Assembly (NCBI GenBank): GCA_022749755.1
Contig: CM040444.1
Location: 7,629,009-7,693,008, forward strand
DNA length: 64,000 nt
Direction of reading: 5' to 3'
From: Azadirachta indica
Lineage: Eukaryota > Streptophyta > Magnoliopsida > Sapindales > Meliaceae
A model generated the notes under the pieces. It was not told the DNA's origin. It did no database searches and was given only the letters and a program-made list of their open reading frames with translations. Shown here piece by piece: positions 49,947-61,655 of the stretch; the first letter of the stretch is position 1; every line of letters begins with the position of its first letter. A program made the translations under genes and the position numbers.

Positions 49947-52606
49947 TTTAGATACCAAGGTGCAAAACTTGAAAATCTTTTGTAGGTACCAAAAATAAGG
50001 AATAATGTGTGGTTCCTTGAGAAGGATTTGTGGGACGAAACCACTCAATGGGATGTAGCATATGCATAGGTAAAATGAAAGGAGAAGAATATGTGTATGA
50101 GCAAAATTGGTATCAAATTTCTAACTTATCTTTTTATTGTTTCCTACACAATTCTTTCCTCGAATCTTTAAAGCATATTTTTGTGGTTTGTGTTGTAAGC
50201 ATAGTTGGTTGAAAATGCTTACTTTGGTAAGAAATTGTTGGCTTATTATTCAGAGTGTTTAATGTCCAAATGCTTTAGCCACGTTTTAAAGACATGTATT
50301 GTGTTTTGAGCAGATAAATGTGTTTTGCTTGAAATATAAATGAGTTAATTAATTTGTGTACAACATCCCCTATTCTTTTATGCCTTAATATATGCTTGAT
50401 GCTTGCAAACGTTGCTTGACATGCACCAAATTCCCATTCAATTCATGCATTCATTCATCATGTCAAAATGGCTACAAAATGAAATTTGATCACTTTATGA
50501 TTAAAATTTCAATTTCATTTAAGCCAAATATTAATTATATAGAATCAAGAATTGATGGTTTAGTAATAGGAAGTGAAAATGACTGCGTCCAAATTTTGAG
50601 AAACTGGAAGCCAACTTTTAAGCAATTATAGGACTGACTGGCTCTGTGTTTTAGGCAAGTAATATATGGTTGGAAAGATGAGGATGTCTGGTTTCTATAG
50701 AATTTTACAAAACTCATTTTGGACATCATTACAAGCAGATATACTAGAATTACGCCACGAAGGTCATAATTGTGTAAAGGATGCAGTGGTGTAGAAGTTT
50801 GAATTTTTTGAGAAAATAGGGGGCATGTGAAATGGTGCACGTTATATATGATAGAAAGATCCAAATGTCAGAAGTTCATGGAATTTTACAGAACTCGGTT
50901 TGGATATCTTTACAAAAAGATATGACTCCATAAATAAAGACTGCTCAGAAAATTGGACAAAAACAGGACAACCACTCATGGAGATTTGGTTGATCGAAAA
51001 TGGAATTTGGCTGACTGAAATTTGCATGCATTTTGCCTCTTAAAAACCTGCAAATTCGGTTGACCTAAAATCAGAAATGGTCGACTGAAATTTGAAAGCT
51101 TTTTACGCCTATATTGCTATCCACTTTGGTCAACCCCAATTACCTACTTCTCTCACTTGTTTTGAATACCTACTCTCTCAAAATATCTCAAAAACAATTT
51201 TCGCACATTAGTATTCTTCATTGGGTACAAAATCAAAATTCCCCCAACATCTATCTTTACCCTTGTGAGCATTTTTTAAAGAATAAGTTAGATATTAGAG
51301 TATTGTTGGAGGTTCATCAAGGAAAACAAGTTAGAGCTCTAAAAGAGGATGAGCCATTGGAAAACAAATAGAAGCAAGCTTACAAACCTAAACCATCGAT
51401 AGTTTGATCGTAGTGAAATTTCATTTTAGCAAGCATTTTCATTTTCTTGTATTGTGCTTTGGAAAGCATTAACTTAATTTTATTCTTGAATATGCATTCA
51501 TTATTTTGATGATTTGTTTTATTGGTTAGGGATGCATTTGTTATTTTGAGGATTTATATGATATATAATTTATTAAAGGGGAGAAGTGTTATCTCTTGTG
51601 TTGCATTAGAGTAAATTTTCATCAACGCATTGTATTGTTTTGAATTATGAGGCTATGAATGGAAGAAAAATGGGAGAGAAGAGTATGCAAATGTGGAATG
51701 GTGATTGTATATAGAAATGCTCTTGCTCTTTCTTTTGTTGGATGCATTTATTGTTTTGATAATAAATGATATGGATGATTTTTCTGTGCTATTCATTGGA
51801 GAAGTTTATGGAAGCTTTTTTTCTTTCTTTTTATGTTGCCAAAAAGGAAGAAGAATATGTATACATATTTCCTTCTTATGATCTGTTGCACTATCTTGCA
51901 TTAAAGGCTTTTGGACTTTCTTGCATTATATCTTCCATTATATTCTTATCTGTTGATAATGCTAAAGCATGTAGGAGATTATTTTGTTATTTGTTGTTGT
52001 TTTTTCTTAGTGTTGAAAGAAGGAGATATTGAAATTTTGCAAATTTGCTTTTAGTTGTCAAAAAGGAAAAATTATGCAATATTTTCATTCTTTCAATTTT
52101 TGACGTATGAAATTAAGAGAGTCATATGGTTATGCAATACACTTAAGGGGAGATGTAATTTATTTTTGTATGTTGCATTAATTTTACATGATGAGTGCTT
52201 TTTGATTTATGAATATGGTAAGCAATATTTCATTATTTGCACTCTTGAAACAAAAAGAAGGAGAAATGCTTAAAAGCTTGATCTTATATTCTTCCATACT
52301 TATATTTAATTGCATTTGTTCAAAATTTTAGGGCAACTTGTACTTTGAAAATCTTCGACATTCCTCTAAAATATGCTTTTAAATATTGTTATCATGCTCT
52401 TATATTTTATTTTATTTTTTTTTATGATGACAGAAGGGGGAGTAGTGTAATTGATTGCCATTTGCTTCAGTTGAAATGCCTATTTATATGCTCTTGTGCT
52501 TTTCACTTATGCTATAATTGAGGGGAAGCATGAATTTTTGAATGTTTAATATTTGTTCCATTTATGCATTATGTTACTTTTGACAATCAATGGTTTGTCA
52601 TCATCC
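49947..52606. other. Non-coding 3' half of Sirevirus-like copy 3
   Basis: It has GGTTGACC-type motifs at 50980-51140 and purine tracts near 51576 and 52432. The short open frames do not match known domains. Confidence 0.7.
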
Positions 52607-52619
52607 AAAAGGGGGAGAT
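52607..52619 (+). other. Polypurine tract of Sirevirus-like copy 3
   Basis: AAAAGGGGGAGAT directly before the TGTTAGCC start of the 3' LTR. Confidence 0.9.
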
Positions 52620-54163
52620 TGTTAGCCTTAAGGTGTACAACCCCTTATTTTGATGATAGCAAACTTTAATATTTTTAACTAATCACATACTTCTTGTAGC
52701 ATTTATTATTATATTTCTAGCATGAAGAATTAGAATGCAATTATAAAAATAAAAAGCATATCCAAAATAAAAGCATTCATGAAGAGCAAATTGAAATCCC
52801 CAAGAGCAATTTGAAGAGAACATATGAAGAATTGAAGAAACACACATGAGGTGATTTTTTATTTTGTAATGTGTCTTTGCAATTGAATATTGATTTGCAC
52901 TAAAAAGTTCAAATTTATATTTTTCATTAAAATAAATAATTTTTAAAACTTTTTAAAATTTCATGTGGTTATATGGTTTTGAAGTGAATATTTTGAATAT
53001 GTTTAAAATAGTCATTTTTTTATACGCCAAACTAAAAGTTTTTAAAATTTAAAAATCGAACTAAAATGTAAGTTTTTCAAACCTTAAAAATGGTGCAAAA
53101 TGCAAAGTTTTCAAAACTATTAGAAAACCAGTTTAGAGAAACTTGGTTGAGCAGAATTAGTTCAGACCAGGAACCAAACCGGTCGGTCAACTAAACCGAT
53201 GGCAGAATGTTAGGTTTTTGGGTTGGTTGACCAAATCAAACCACTTGATCAACCAAATTAAACTGGTCGATTAAACGATTCTTATAGATCAGTCAATTAA
53301 TTTTCTGGATTTTCATTCTTAGATTTCTAATATTTACTTAGTCGACCGAATAGGCTTCTTTGCTTGACCAACATGCACGAAAATTTGAATTCTTAACCCC
53401 CTAACGACTAGTAACGGCTAGTTTTCTAATTTTTACGATAAGTACTAGCCTAAAATAACTTGGAACATGTTTTGAACACTTGGAAAACTTTGTTACTTGT
53501 TTTAGAAGTGCATTATAAAGAATTTGAGCTTTTATTTGCAAATCAAACATCCAATTCATGCACAATCTAGTTTTTTATTTGTATTATTCTTTAAAAAAGA
53601 CTGTTTGTATTTGTCCTTGATAATTTTTTTTTTTTTATCAAGGTTATTTCTTTATAATTATTGTGACGTTAAGTATGAGGGAAACAAACTTGGGGTAAGG
53701 TTTGAGTGACACTTGTAAGTCACTTCATTTGTAAAGGTTAAAGAGATACTTAGTCAAGTTCACTTGGTCTATGGTTTGAGTAGCACCCAAAAGTCCACTT
53801 GAAGTTGTAATTGATTGCCTTTGAGTTTGAAGGCATAAGTGGTGAAATCCTCAAGCAAGTGACCTTAGAGGTGTGGATGTAGGCTGGAGATTCGCCAAAC
53901 CACATAAAAATTGATGTTATCTTCCTCAACTCTTTTACTTACGTGATTTACATGCTTATTATTATTATACACATTTCCCACACACACTTGAACTTGAATT
54001 GTGATAATTTACATATTGATTATTGAGTTATTTGTCGAATTTATTGTATTGCACTTAAGAAAGAACTCAAGTTGCTTAGTATTAGCTGTTAGGTTGCTTT
54101 AAAATTGTGAAATCTTTGAAAACCAAATTCATCCCCCTCTTAGGTTGAGTCAGTGGTATCTCA
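52620..54163 (+). repeat. 3' LTR of Sirevirus-like copy 3
   Basis: It runs from TGTTAGCC to ATCTCA (a one-base change of ATTTCA), with TATAAAG at 53514-53520. It carries the same extra segment of about 53 bp as the 3' LTR of copy 2 (near 53406-53457). Confidence 0.85.
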
Positions 54164-55790
54164 CTTGCTCTAATGCCCATGGTTAGTATTCGAGCATTTT
54201 TTTTTTAATTTGATATTTTATTTTCATTTTATTTTGATTATTTGATTTAGAAAGATGTATAGATATAAGATGGACATATGCACTTTTATAACATAACATA
54301 AATGATATTTGAACCTGTAAATAGAAATTATTTATCACACACCCATTCCATTAGTATTAACAACCAAATAGGTAGATTATCTTCTATTACATCACATTTA
54401 TCTTTTTTCTTGCCAACATCTATTATTTCTTCCTTGGCCTCACTATTACCATCATTATCCTCATATACTCCATCCATATGTGAATATGAATATGAATACA
54501 AATAAACATCTGCATACCTTTGTACAAGTAATAAAGTTAGGAGAAGCGAAGGACAGACATTGGAACTATTAATGAATATGAATCAAAAGAATCAAAGAAA
54601 AGGTGATAGTTCCAAGAAAATCTGAGTGCTACTCGAGTGGTAAATGGGTAAGTTACCACGTTATCAATGGATTTGGTAAAAGATGTAATGGTAGTATGTA
54701 TGTGAGACACATGCTCTTAACAACGAGGGATGTTGATTGCCCTTTCATATATGTATATAAGGTAGTGAGAATGCTATAAATCATTAAATAGGTCAAGTAA
54801 CTCTCTAGCATACAAGCCTTTGTATATTTGTAATCTTTTCTTAAAGAGAAATAGAAGAATTGAAGGTGAGTTTTTTTAGTAATAATGTATGCAAACATAT
54901 TGTGTTTCTTTTATGTGCAGAAAATTTAGATAGCATAACCTCCATTGCAGAAGTGTAGGATTGCTAGCTAAGTGTTCTTAGCACGCACAAGGTTACCACA
55001 TCATCAAAAAGTCCTCCATCACATCATCCCTCATAATGACTACTTGTCTATAAATTAGGCATACATAACCTATAAGTTTTGGATCCAGTTTCTCTTTTTT
55101 AAGATTTCAAGGATCGTGGAGCTCTAGGTGGGAAAATGCTCATGTCCCTCAGAGTTTGAGCTAATTACCCACTTCTTCCCTACTTTCAATTACTTGAACC
55201 AAAAAAAACCACTCTTTGGTCTATTTGAACCAATTTCTTTTAAATTTTTCTTTCCATAATGTAATTAATATGCTAAAAGTGTATTTGTAAGATTAATTCA
55301 AAATTAAATTTTATTTGCTTTAGTAATAATATATAATTTTATTATTATTTATAATATTTTGTTATTATTTTTTATAAAAATTAATCTATTTTAAAATTTT
55401 CATATATTAATTTTAAATAAAATTTTATTTAAAATAATTATTATTAATATAAAAATTTTATAATTTAAAATATTCTTGTGTAATCTATCCATAATTCAAA
55501 ATAATTTAAATTTCACCATCATCATTATTACTATTATTATTATTATATTATTTTGTTAAATATATATATATATTATTTTTATTATAAATTTTTTTACTTT
55601 ATTTTGAAAAGTTAATTCTTTTGGAATATTTTTTAAATAAAATAAATTAGTTTATTAAGTTTTATAATTATTAATAAGTAAAAAATATGATAATAATGGT
55701 GATAATAATAATGATCATGATGATGATGATGATGATGATGATGATAATAACAACAACAATAATAATAAATTTGAATTATAAAAACATAAA

Positions 55791-56227
55791 ATATTACTAA
55801 AAAATAAAATTTAATTTTGAATTAATCATATAAATATACTTGAAGCATATTAAATATTTTAATAAGAAAAAATTTTAAAAAATTCAGTTCAAACAGACCA
55901 AATGGTGGTTCTCTTTGATTTAGCTAATAAGAGTAAAATAAAAAATATTAGAAATAAAATGGCAAAGAATATTTTTGAAACAGTAAGGGGAATGGGGTAA
56001 TTAGCTCAAACCCTAGGGGTATATGGAGATTTTTCCGCTCTAGATCCTACTTGATGGGTTAGTATTTCACAATGCAGTGACATAGGAAACTCCGTTGAAG
56101 AGGAAGAAGCGAAGCGATTCCCTTGCATGAAATTCCTACTTGCTTTGTCGTATTGGATGATCGCTACGCAACAATCATGCTTGTGAGTTGGCAATCACCA
56201 GTCATTGTTATGATACACCTATCCTTA
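55791..56227. repeat. Local direct repeat in C', first copy (437 bp)
   Basis: It aligns with 56466-56901 and with the single copy in block C starting near 32983. Shared landmarks are CAAATGGTGGTTCTCTTTGA and GTTGAAGAGGAAGAAGCGAA. Confidence 0.8.
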
Positions 56228-56465
56228 ATGGTAAAAAATTGATTTTTAATTAATTTAATATATATGTAAAAAATAGTGAATTTTTTACTCGTGTACACGT
56301 AAGTAAGGATGAGGGTATTATTGTAAAAGTGTACATTCTCTATTAAAATAACAGAAAATATCTAACAACAGGTAGATTTTTGTTTATTTTCTTCTAACAA
56401 AAGGAAAATGTAAAAAGTCTGATTTTAATAGGGGGTAATTGTCATTTTCTGTATAAAAAAATAAG
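56228..56465. other. 238-bp segment between the two local repeats
   Basis: It has no counterpart seen in block C. It contains a short palindromic stretch, GTGTACACG, near 56303 and a purine tract near 56440. No coding sequence was seen. Confidence 0.5.
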
Positions 56466-56901
56466 ATATTACTAAAAAATAAAATTTAATTTTTAATTAA
56501 TCTTATAAATATGCTTTAAGCATATTAAATATTTTAATAAGAAAAAATTAAAAAAAATCAATTCAAACAAACCAAATGGTGGTTCTCTTTGATTAAGCTA
56601 ATAAGAGTAAAATAAAAAAAATAAGAATTGAAAGGGCAAAGAACACTTTTGAAACAGAAAGGGAAATTGAATAATTAGCTCAAACCCTAGGGGGATATGG
56701 ACATTTTCCCGCTCTAGATTTCACTTGATAGGTTAGTACTTTATAATGTACTGACACAGGAACCTCCGTTGAAGAGGAAGAAGCGAAGCGATTCCCTTGC
56801 ATGAAATTCCTACTTGCTTTGTCGTATTAGATGATCGCCATGCAACAATTGTGCTGGTGAGTAGGAAATCACCAATCATTGTTATCATACACCTATCCTT
56901 A
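56466..56901. repeat. Local direct repeat in C', second copy (436 bp)
   Basis: It continues into sequence matching block C after 33400, so this copy keeps the original right junction. Confidence 0.8.
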
Positions 56902-58023
56902 CTTTATCTGCATAGATTGATATTTATTGGTAAAAATCCTGTCACAACATTAACTTAAGGGTAAAATTTGAATTTTTAGTAAACTTATTTGCTGACTTGA
57001 ACTAAAATATTTTTATAAAATTATTTGTTTCTAATATATTAATTCAGTTTAATTATTTATAAATATATGATAAGTAAAATTATCGATTTTTAAATATTTA
57101 TATACAAATATGATAAATAAATAAAAAATAAATATATTGCTCATAATCATTCAAATTTATTCATATTTTAACAAATATATTTAAATTTCAGATTAAAAAA
57201 TAAAGAGGTCCTATATAAATAAAAAAATAAATAAACAAAACTAGATAATTAATTCAAAGGAATCCATGTGAACCCTCCATATAACACTTACTCCATCTCC
57301 TAAGAATATGCTCGCACAGTTTCTCAAATCCCATAAATCTGGAAAACTTAAAAGCAATTTATAGATTAAATATTTATCATTTTAAAGAATTTAACTTTTC
57401 TGAGGATTGATTTTGAATCAAGAATCAAAATATGAACTGAAAACAGGTTGAGAAGAAGGTAATTGGAACCTAACAATAGAGCAAGATTTTGATCAAGAGA
57501 AGCCCAAAAATAAGAAACTATTGTTTTTGGTAAGGGGGTTCGACGTGAAGAAGCGAGAAAAATTTCAGAGCGAGCGAAAAGGGGAAGAATCCATCTCACG
57601 ATTAAATGACAAAAGAGAAGAGAAAGAGAATTTGCTTGTAATGAAAAGAGAGAGATGTGTTTCCTAGATTTGAAATCCTAACTAATCGTTTAGGTTTTTT
57701 TTTTTTTTTTTTTTTTGAATTTTTATATATTTTTTATTTTATCTATTTATATTTATTATTTTACCTCGACTCGATTATTGTTTTCCTAAACAGCATAATT
57801 CGACAATATCCCTTTTTAACACTAATAAAGCTGTCAAGGAAGCAGGGACATATTCCCAAATTTAATTAATTCAACGTAACTTTTTAATAAAGCAGCAGAC
57901 ATAATAGTCTTGATATGTTTCTACTAAAATACCCTATTTCCACCCCTACTTGCTTAGGAATAAGACAAATATGTAATAAAACAATATACACCTGCACATA
58001 AACATATGAATAACAACAGCATA

Positions 58024-58029
58024 TTTATT
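58024..58029 (-). terminator. Putative poly(A) signal of SABATH gene 2
   Basis: AATAAA on the minus strand about 70 bp after the stop, in the same relative place as for gene 1. Confidence 0.5.
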
Positions 58030-58097
58030 AAAAAACAAAATCTATTTCTTTTCATAACATTATTAATAAAATTCTGGAATTTTGCATATAAAATCTA

Positions 58098-59552
58098 TTA
58101 AATCCGCTTCAGTAAGATGAAGAGGTTTAAATTGTTACGCAGAGCCTCCTGAAATTTTGAGAAATTCGGTTCAACTTTTGTGTTGAAAAGGCTGAATATT
58201 TGTTCTGCAATCTCATCTCCAAAATGATTCCTCGTGACTCCATCGCCGCCAGCTCTTACTGCTAATGCAAAACCTTCGGGAGTGAGAGCTGTTTTCATCG
58301 GCTGAGTAAATTTCTCCATCTTTTCAATACTAAAATTTTCATTTGTTCTCAATATTGACTCCAACTCCGCAGGGGTTGCATGATATGCAGGCACGTTGAA
58401 AGAGTTCACTTTTTCTTCCCCAAGTACTCCCTGCAAATAGAAAAAAGACATTTGTATGATATCAAAAATTAATAAATTTATTATTCTTGGTACATCAAAC
58501 ATAAAAATGTATTCACTCTATTCAAGGCATTATATATATGTAATATGATATAATATAATATATATAAAATCGACAATAAATTATTAGTAGATTGTATAGG
58601 TAGTTATTCATTCTTACCATTTTGACCAAGTCCTTGAGGCAAGAACCCATAACATCACAGTATACACCGCTCATGGTGTCAGAGATAGAGATGCCATCTG
58701 GTACAACCAGTGCTAAAATCAACATCAAACCTCCAGGTACAAGTTCTTCTGCTCTTGCATTCAAAAAACACTGCATATCACTCTTGAATTGAGTTGAATA
58801 TGCCTCAACAACTTCTTTCTCTGATAAATTGAGTATATTGCTTTTATTCCTATCCACAACTTCTTTTGGAACCTTGGTAAGAAAGTGTAAGGCATAGGAC
58901 ATGTGGGCTAAGTGTAAAGATGATTTGGGAAACAAGCGATCGTGAAACGAACCCGGCACACCGGCAGCAAAATATTTCCGAGAAGGTGGAAGGGTTTTAA
59001 ACAGTATGTTAAAGTCATTTTCATACTGATCATTGAAGAAAGCTTGGAATTCTGGGCCTGAAAGGTTTTGGTTTTTAGCTTGGAGGAATTTCAACTCTAC
59101 AGCTTCAATGATGTTTTGTATCGAGAAAAAGGTGTTAGGTCCAACAGAGCAGCCTAAATCTACTATTTTAATTACGGCTGTGCTTGAAGTATCAAATCCA
59201 AGGCTTTTTAGGTCAAAATTTTCTAATAATACTTCTTTGATTAGTTCCTTTATGGCATCTGCAGCGTCCCTCTGTATTGCCATCATAAATAGGGATCAAA
59301 TACTATGGAGTAAAAATGATTTCTAAATGAATCAAAATATTTAATGTTAAATTGCCAAAAGGAAGAAAACCAACTCACGCAAGCTCCCAAACATAGCCTT
59401 ACATAAAATTCAGATTGTAAGAGCAACTAAAATTAAAAAAAAAAAAAGAAAAGAAAAAATAGTGATTAGTGTTGTACCTGCATGGTGGAATTTTTAGTAT
59501 AACTGTAAGCACCATCCCCACCAGTCATGGTGACTGCTCCGGAGCTGGCCAT
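58098..59552 (-). CDS. SABATH-family SAM-dependent methyltransferase, gene 2
   Basis: Exons 59552-59478, 59271-58618 and 58430-58098 have the same lengths and phases as gene 1 and give 353 residues. Gln25, VDLGCSVGPNT (62-72), FFNDQYENDFN and PGSFHDRLFP are all unchanged, and Phe155 again replaces the usual Trp. By eye there are 2 differences in 25 residues of exon 1, 13 in 218 of exon 2 and 14 in 110 of exon 3. Changes near the active site include Tyr148 (gene 1) to His148 (LAHMSYALHF). No frame break was found, so both copies look functional. Gene 2 has a possible extra promoter-like segment upstream (60001-60816) that gene 1 lacks. The substrate is unknown. Confidence 0.93.
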
Positions 59553-59609
59553 TCTTTTCTTTCTTTTGCAAATTAATCTACAAACACATTATAATGTTTC
59601 AAGTCGTGC

Positions 59610-59620
59610 CTTTATTTAAT
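59610..59620 (-). promoter_or_regulatory. TATA-like element upstream of SABATH gene 2
   Basis: ATTAAATAAAG on the minus strand, conserved with gene 1 and about 60 bp before the start codon. Confidence 0.35.
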
Positions 59621-59717
59621 CTACCTCATAAATATTATCTAATCTCTAGCTTTTTCTGACTGATTCTTTATTCATTATTATTATATTTTGTCGTTTTCAT
59701 TCTGCATTATCACAATC

Positions 59718-59975
59718 AACAAGAGAGAGAAAAAAAAGGAATAAAAGGAAAAAAAATTAATTTATAAAAGAAAATATATAGAGAGAGACAAGAGACATAA
59801 AGATAAATAAAAAATTAATTTATGAAAAGAAGGCTTATAAAAAGAAAAAGAAGAGGTAAAGATTAAAAAAAAAATTAATTTATGAAAAGAAGTTTATAGA
59901 AGAAAAAGAAGAGATAAGATGAATAGAAAACTAATTTATGAAAAGGAAAAAAAGGATAGAGAAAATTAAATAGAT
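59718..59975. repeat. Purine-rich tandem repeat upstream of SABATH gene 2
   Basis: Matches 36180-36445 with small indels. It is preceded by the same TATTTTGTCGTTTTC block. Confidence 0.65.
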
Positions 59976-60000
59976 GAGAACGAATTAATTTAGTGGATTT

Positions 60001-60816
60001 GTGTCCACCAATTTGTGAAAATTGGGAAACTCTGAAAACGACAACCGAGCTCTCTCAAAATTGAAAATTTGTGAAACAAAAATCAATATCAATCAATTTC
60101 AAAAGATGGGGTTTAGATCAAGGATCATAAAACAAAGAGAGAACTTTTTTGAAAGCGGGGCTGAATGTGAAAACCATTTAATGACAAAAGACAGGGGAAA
60201 GAGAATTGGGTTATAATGAAGTTGGAGATTTGAAAGTTGTGTAATAGACAAAGAAAAAAACAACATCAGAAATAGAAAAGCAAAAACTAAATGAAAATTA
60301 AAGCAGAAATATTTTGACGGAATCTCACCTAAAGCAATAAATTAAAACTAAAGCCCACTAAAAACACCGAAGTACTCCCAAATCAACTTCTTCAGCCTGA
60401 CCATAATTAAAAACCCTAATTTAATCTCAGCTAGCTAAATTGGACACAGTAAAACAGAGCCGAAACTCCAATTAATGAACATTGAAATACCTATTCTTAA
60501 CAATTTAACGGTAAAACCAACTGATTAGTCTTAATTAAACTCTAAAACAATGAGATCAAGAATTGAACGAGAAAATGCTAACCTTGAAATTGCGACTGGA
60601 AAAGGCGAAACGAAACTTTACATTTTGCTCGCTTAATTTGGAAACTAAAGAATTGTAAAGAGAGGGAGAAAGTTCGATGAGGTTGTTTTTATACCTAGCG
60701 GCAATTGCAGAGGAGGAGTAACCGGCTGCACCGGTAAGCAACGCCTGCGCTACGTCAGACGTCCTGAGTGTTTGATTGCTTAGGACTGGTCTCGATGGGC
60801 TAATATCTGCTGTTTT
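60001..60816 (-). promoter_or_regulatory. Promoter-like segment present only upstream of SABATH gene 2
   Basis: In block C the flanking sequences are joined near 36456-36466, so this 816-bp segment is deleted there or inserted here. On the minus strand it has a good TATA box (GGTATAAAAAC near 60684-60695), then a pyrimidine-rich leader, then CAAG followed by GTTAGC near 60592, a possible splice donor. The part at 60110-60230 resembles the leader-like segments of relic repeat R (near 23690, 34130, 46540 and 57600). The 95-codon frame at 60556-60843 runs across the TATA box and is probably not coding. Whether it drives gene 2, about 1.1 kb away, is unknown. Confidence 0.45.
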
Positions 60817-61004
60817 CGTTATTAAAATAAGAGAATTTATCACATGCCGCCCTCAAGGTTTGATGTAATGTCATCTAGAGAGTATCGTTTTAAAAATTGT
60901 CACTTAGTATCCCTACCGTTATCTTTTTGATTGAGGGATTTAATAAAAGTAATGGCAATTACGTAACTTTAAAATAATACAAAATTTAAAAGTATATTTA
61001 ACTA
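60817..61004. repeat. Possible DNA-transposon end, second copy
   Basis: Matches 36470-36651 (TTATTAAAATAAGAGAATTT...). Homology to block C stops at 61004, eight bases before the gypsy LTR's five-base flank ends. Confidence 0.4.
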
Positions 61005-61013
61005 TGAGCGAAG

Positions 61014-61643
61014 TGTCACGGCCTCACTCTCTTCACTCGCTTCGACCGTGCGGCGCTTAGCAACTCCGCTCACTAAGCAAGCCTTCAACACCCGCAATGC
61101 GCTAAATCGGAAGCTTTAAATAAAGAGAGAGAGAGAGCAATAAGAGTTTGAGTGAAGAGTGATTTACACAACTCAAGTTTATTGCTTAATTGCTTAATTA
61201 CTTGGTTGCTTGGTTTGGCCAAATGAGGCCTCACCTATTTATAGGAAAACTTACATAAAATGGACGGCCTAGATTGCACCTCACAATGCACTTTTGAGGG
61301 CTAGGATTGGCCTTCTAGAAATGTCCTAGAAAATATCTATACAATGGTCAAAATGATAATGCTATCTACACAATTCTAGAACTTGGGCTAATTGGGCCTC
61401 CATTCTAGAAGTTGGGCTAATTGGGCTAACATTGGGCTATAAGTGCAATAATGCCAATAAGGAAGAATGTATAGATCTTTGGCCCAAATGCCTTATTTTC
61501 CCACTTAACCCGTTCTATCGACGAGTCATATTACCAAAGCTCATGTGCCCGTTTGTCCCGGATTTTCCCTCGCGCGAATTCTGTCCGCACAACGTCTTGG
61601 TCACGGTTACTGTTCATGGGCACTATTCACGCGGGGCGTGACA
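61014..61643 (-). repeat. 3' LTR of the chromodomain gypsy element (630 bp)
   Basis: The ends TGTCACG...CGTGACA are mutually inverted. A palindromic TATA-type box CTATTTATAG is at 61235-61244. A TTGGGCTAA-type short repeat lies at 61384-61440, and a GA run at 61121-61137. The polypurine tract abuts its right edge. The five outer bases are CGAAG. Confidence 0.88.
61235..61244 (-). promoter_or_regulatory. TATA box in the gypsy LTR
   Basis: CTATAAATAG on the minus strand inside the LTR, in a suitable place for the element's own promoter. Confidence 0.55.
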
Positions 61644-61655
61644 TCCTCCCCCACC
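61644..61655 (-). other. Polypurine tract of the gypsy element
   Basis: GGTGGGGGAGGA on the minus strand, between the pol stop codon (which it overlaps by one base) and the LTR start TGTCACG. Confidence 0.88.

Larger units (their letters stand above)
47250..54163 (+). mobile_element. Sirevirus-like gag-only copia element, copy 3 (full length)
   Basis: LTRs are at 47250-48726 and 52620-54163, with an internal region of 3.9 kb and no pol domains. It corresponds feature by feature to copy 2, including the LTR asymmetry and the outside bases CTTAT and CTTGC. Of the three copies it preserves the gag N-terminus best. Confidence 0.85.
54164..57960. repeat. Intergenic block C' with relic repeat R
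   Basis: The duplicate of 31360-34440 with the (GAT)n microsatellite at 55715-55750 and an extra local duplication (55791-56227 and 56466-56901). A long T run lies near 57696-57717. No gene is supported. Confidence 0.6.

Noticed and set aside
60556..60843. 95-codon minus-strand frame
   Set aside because: It spans a convincing TATA box and pyrimidine-rich leader, so it is more likely promoter and untranslated sequence than protein.
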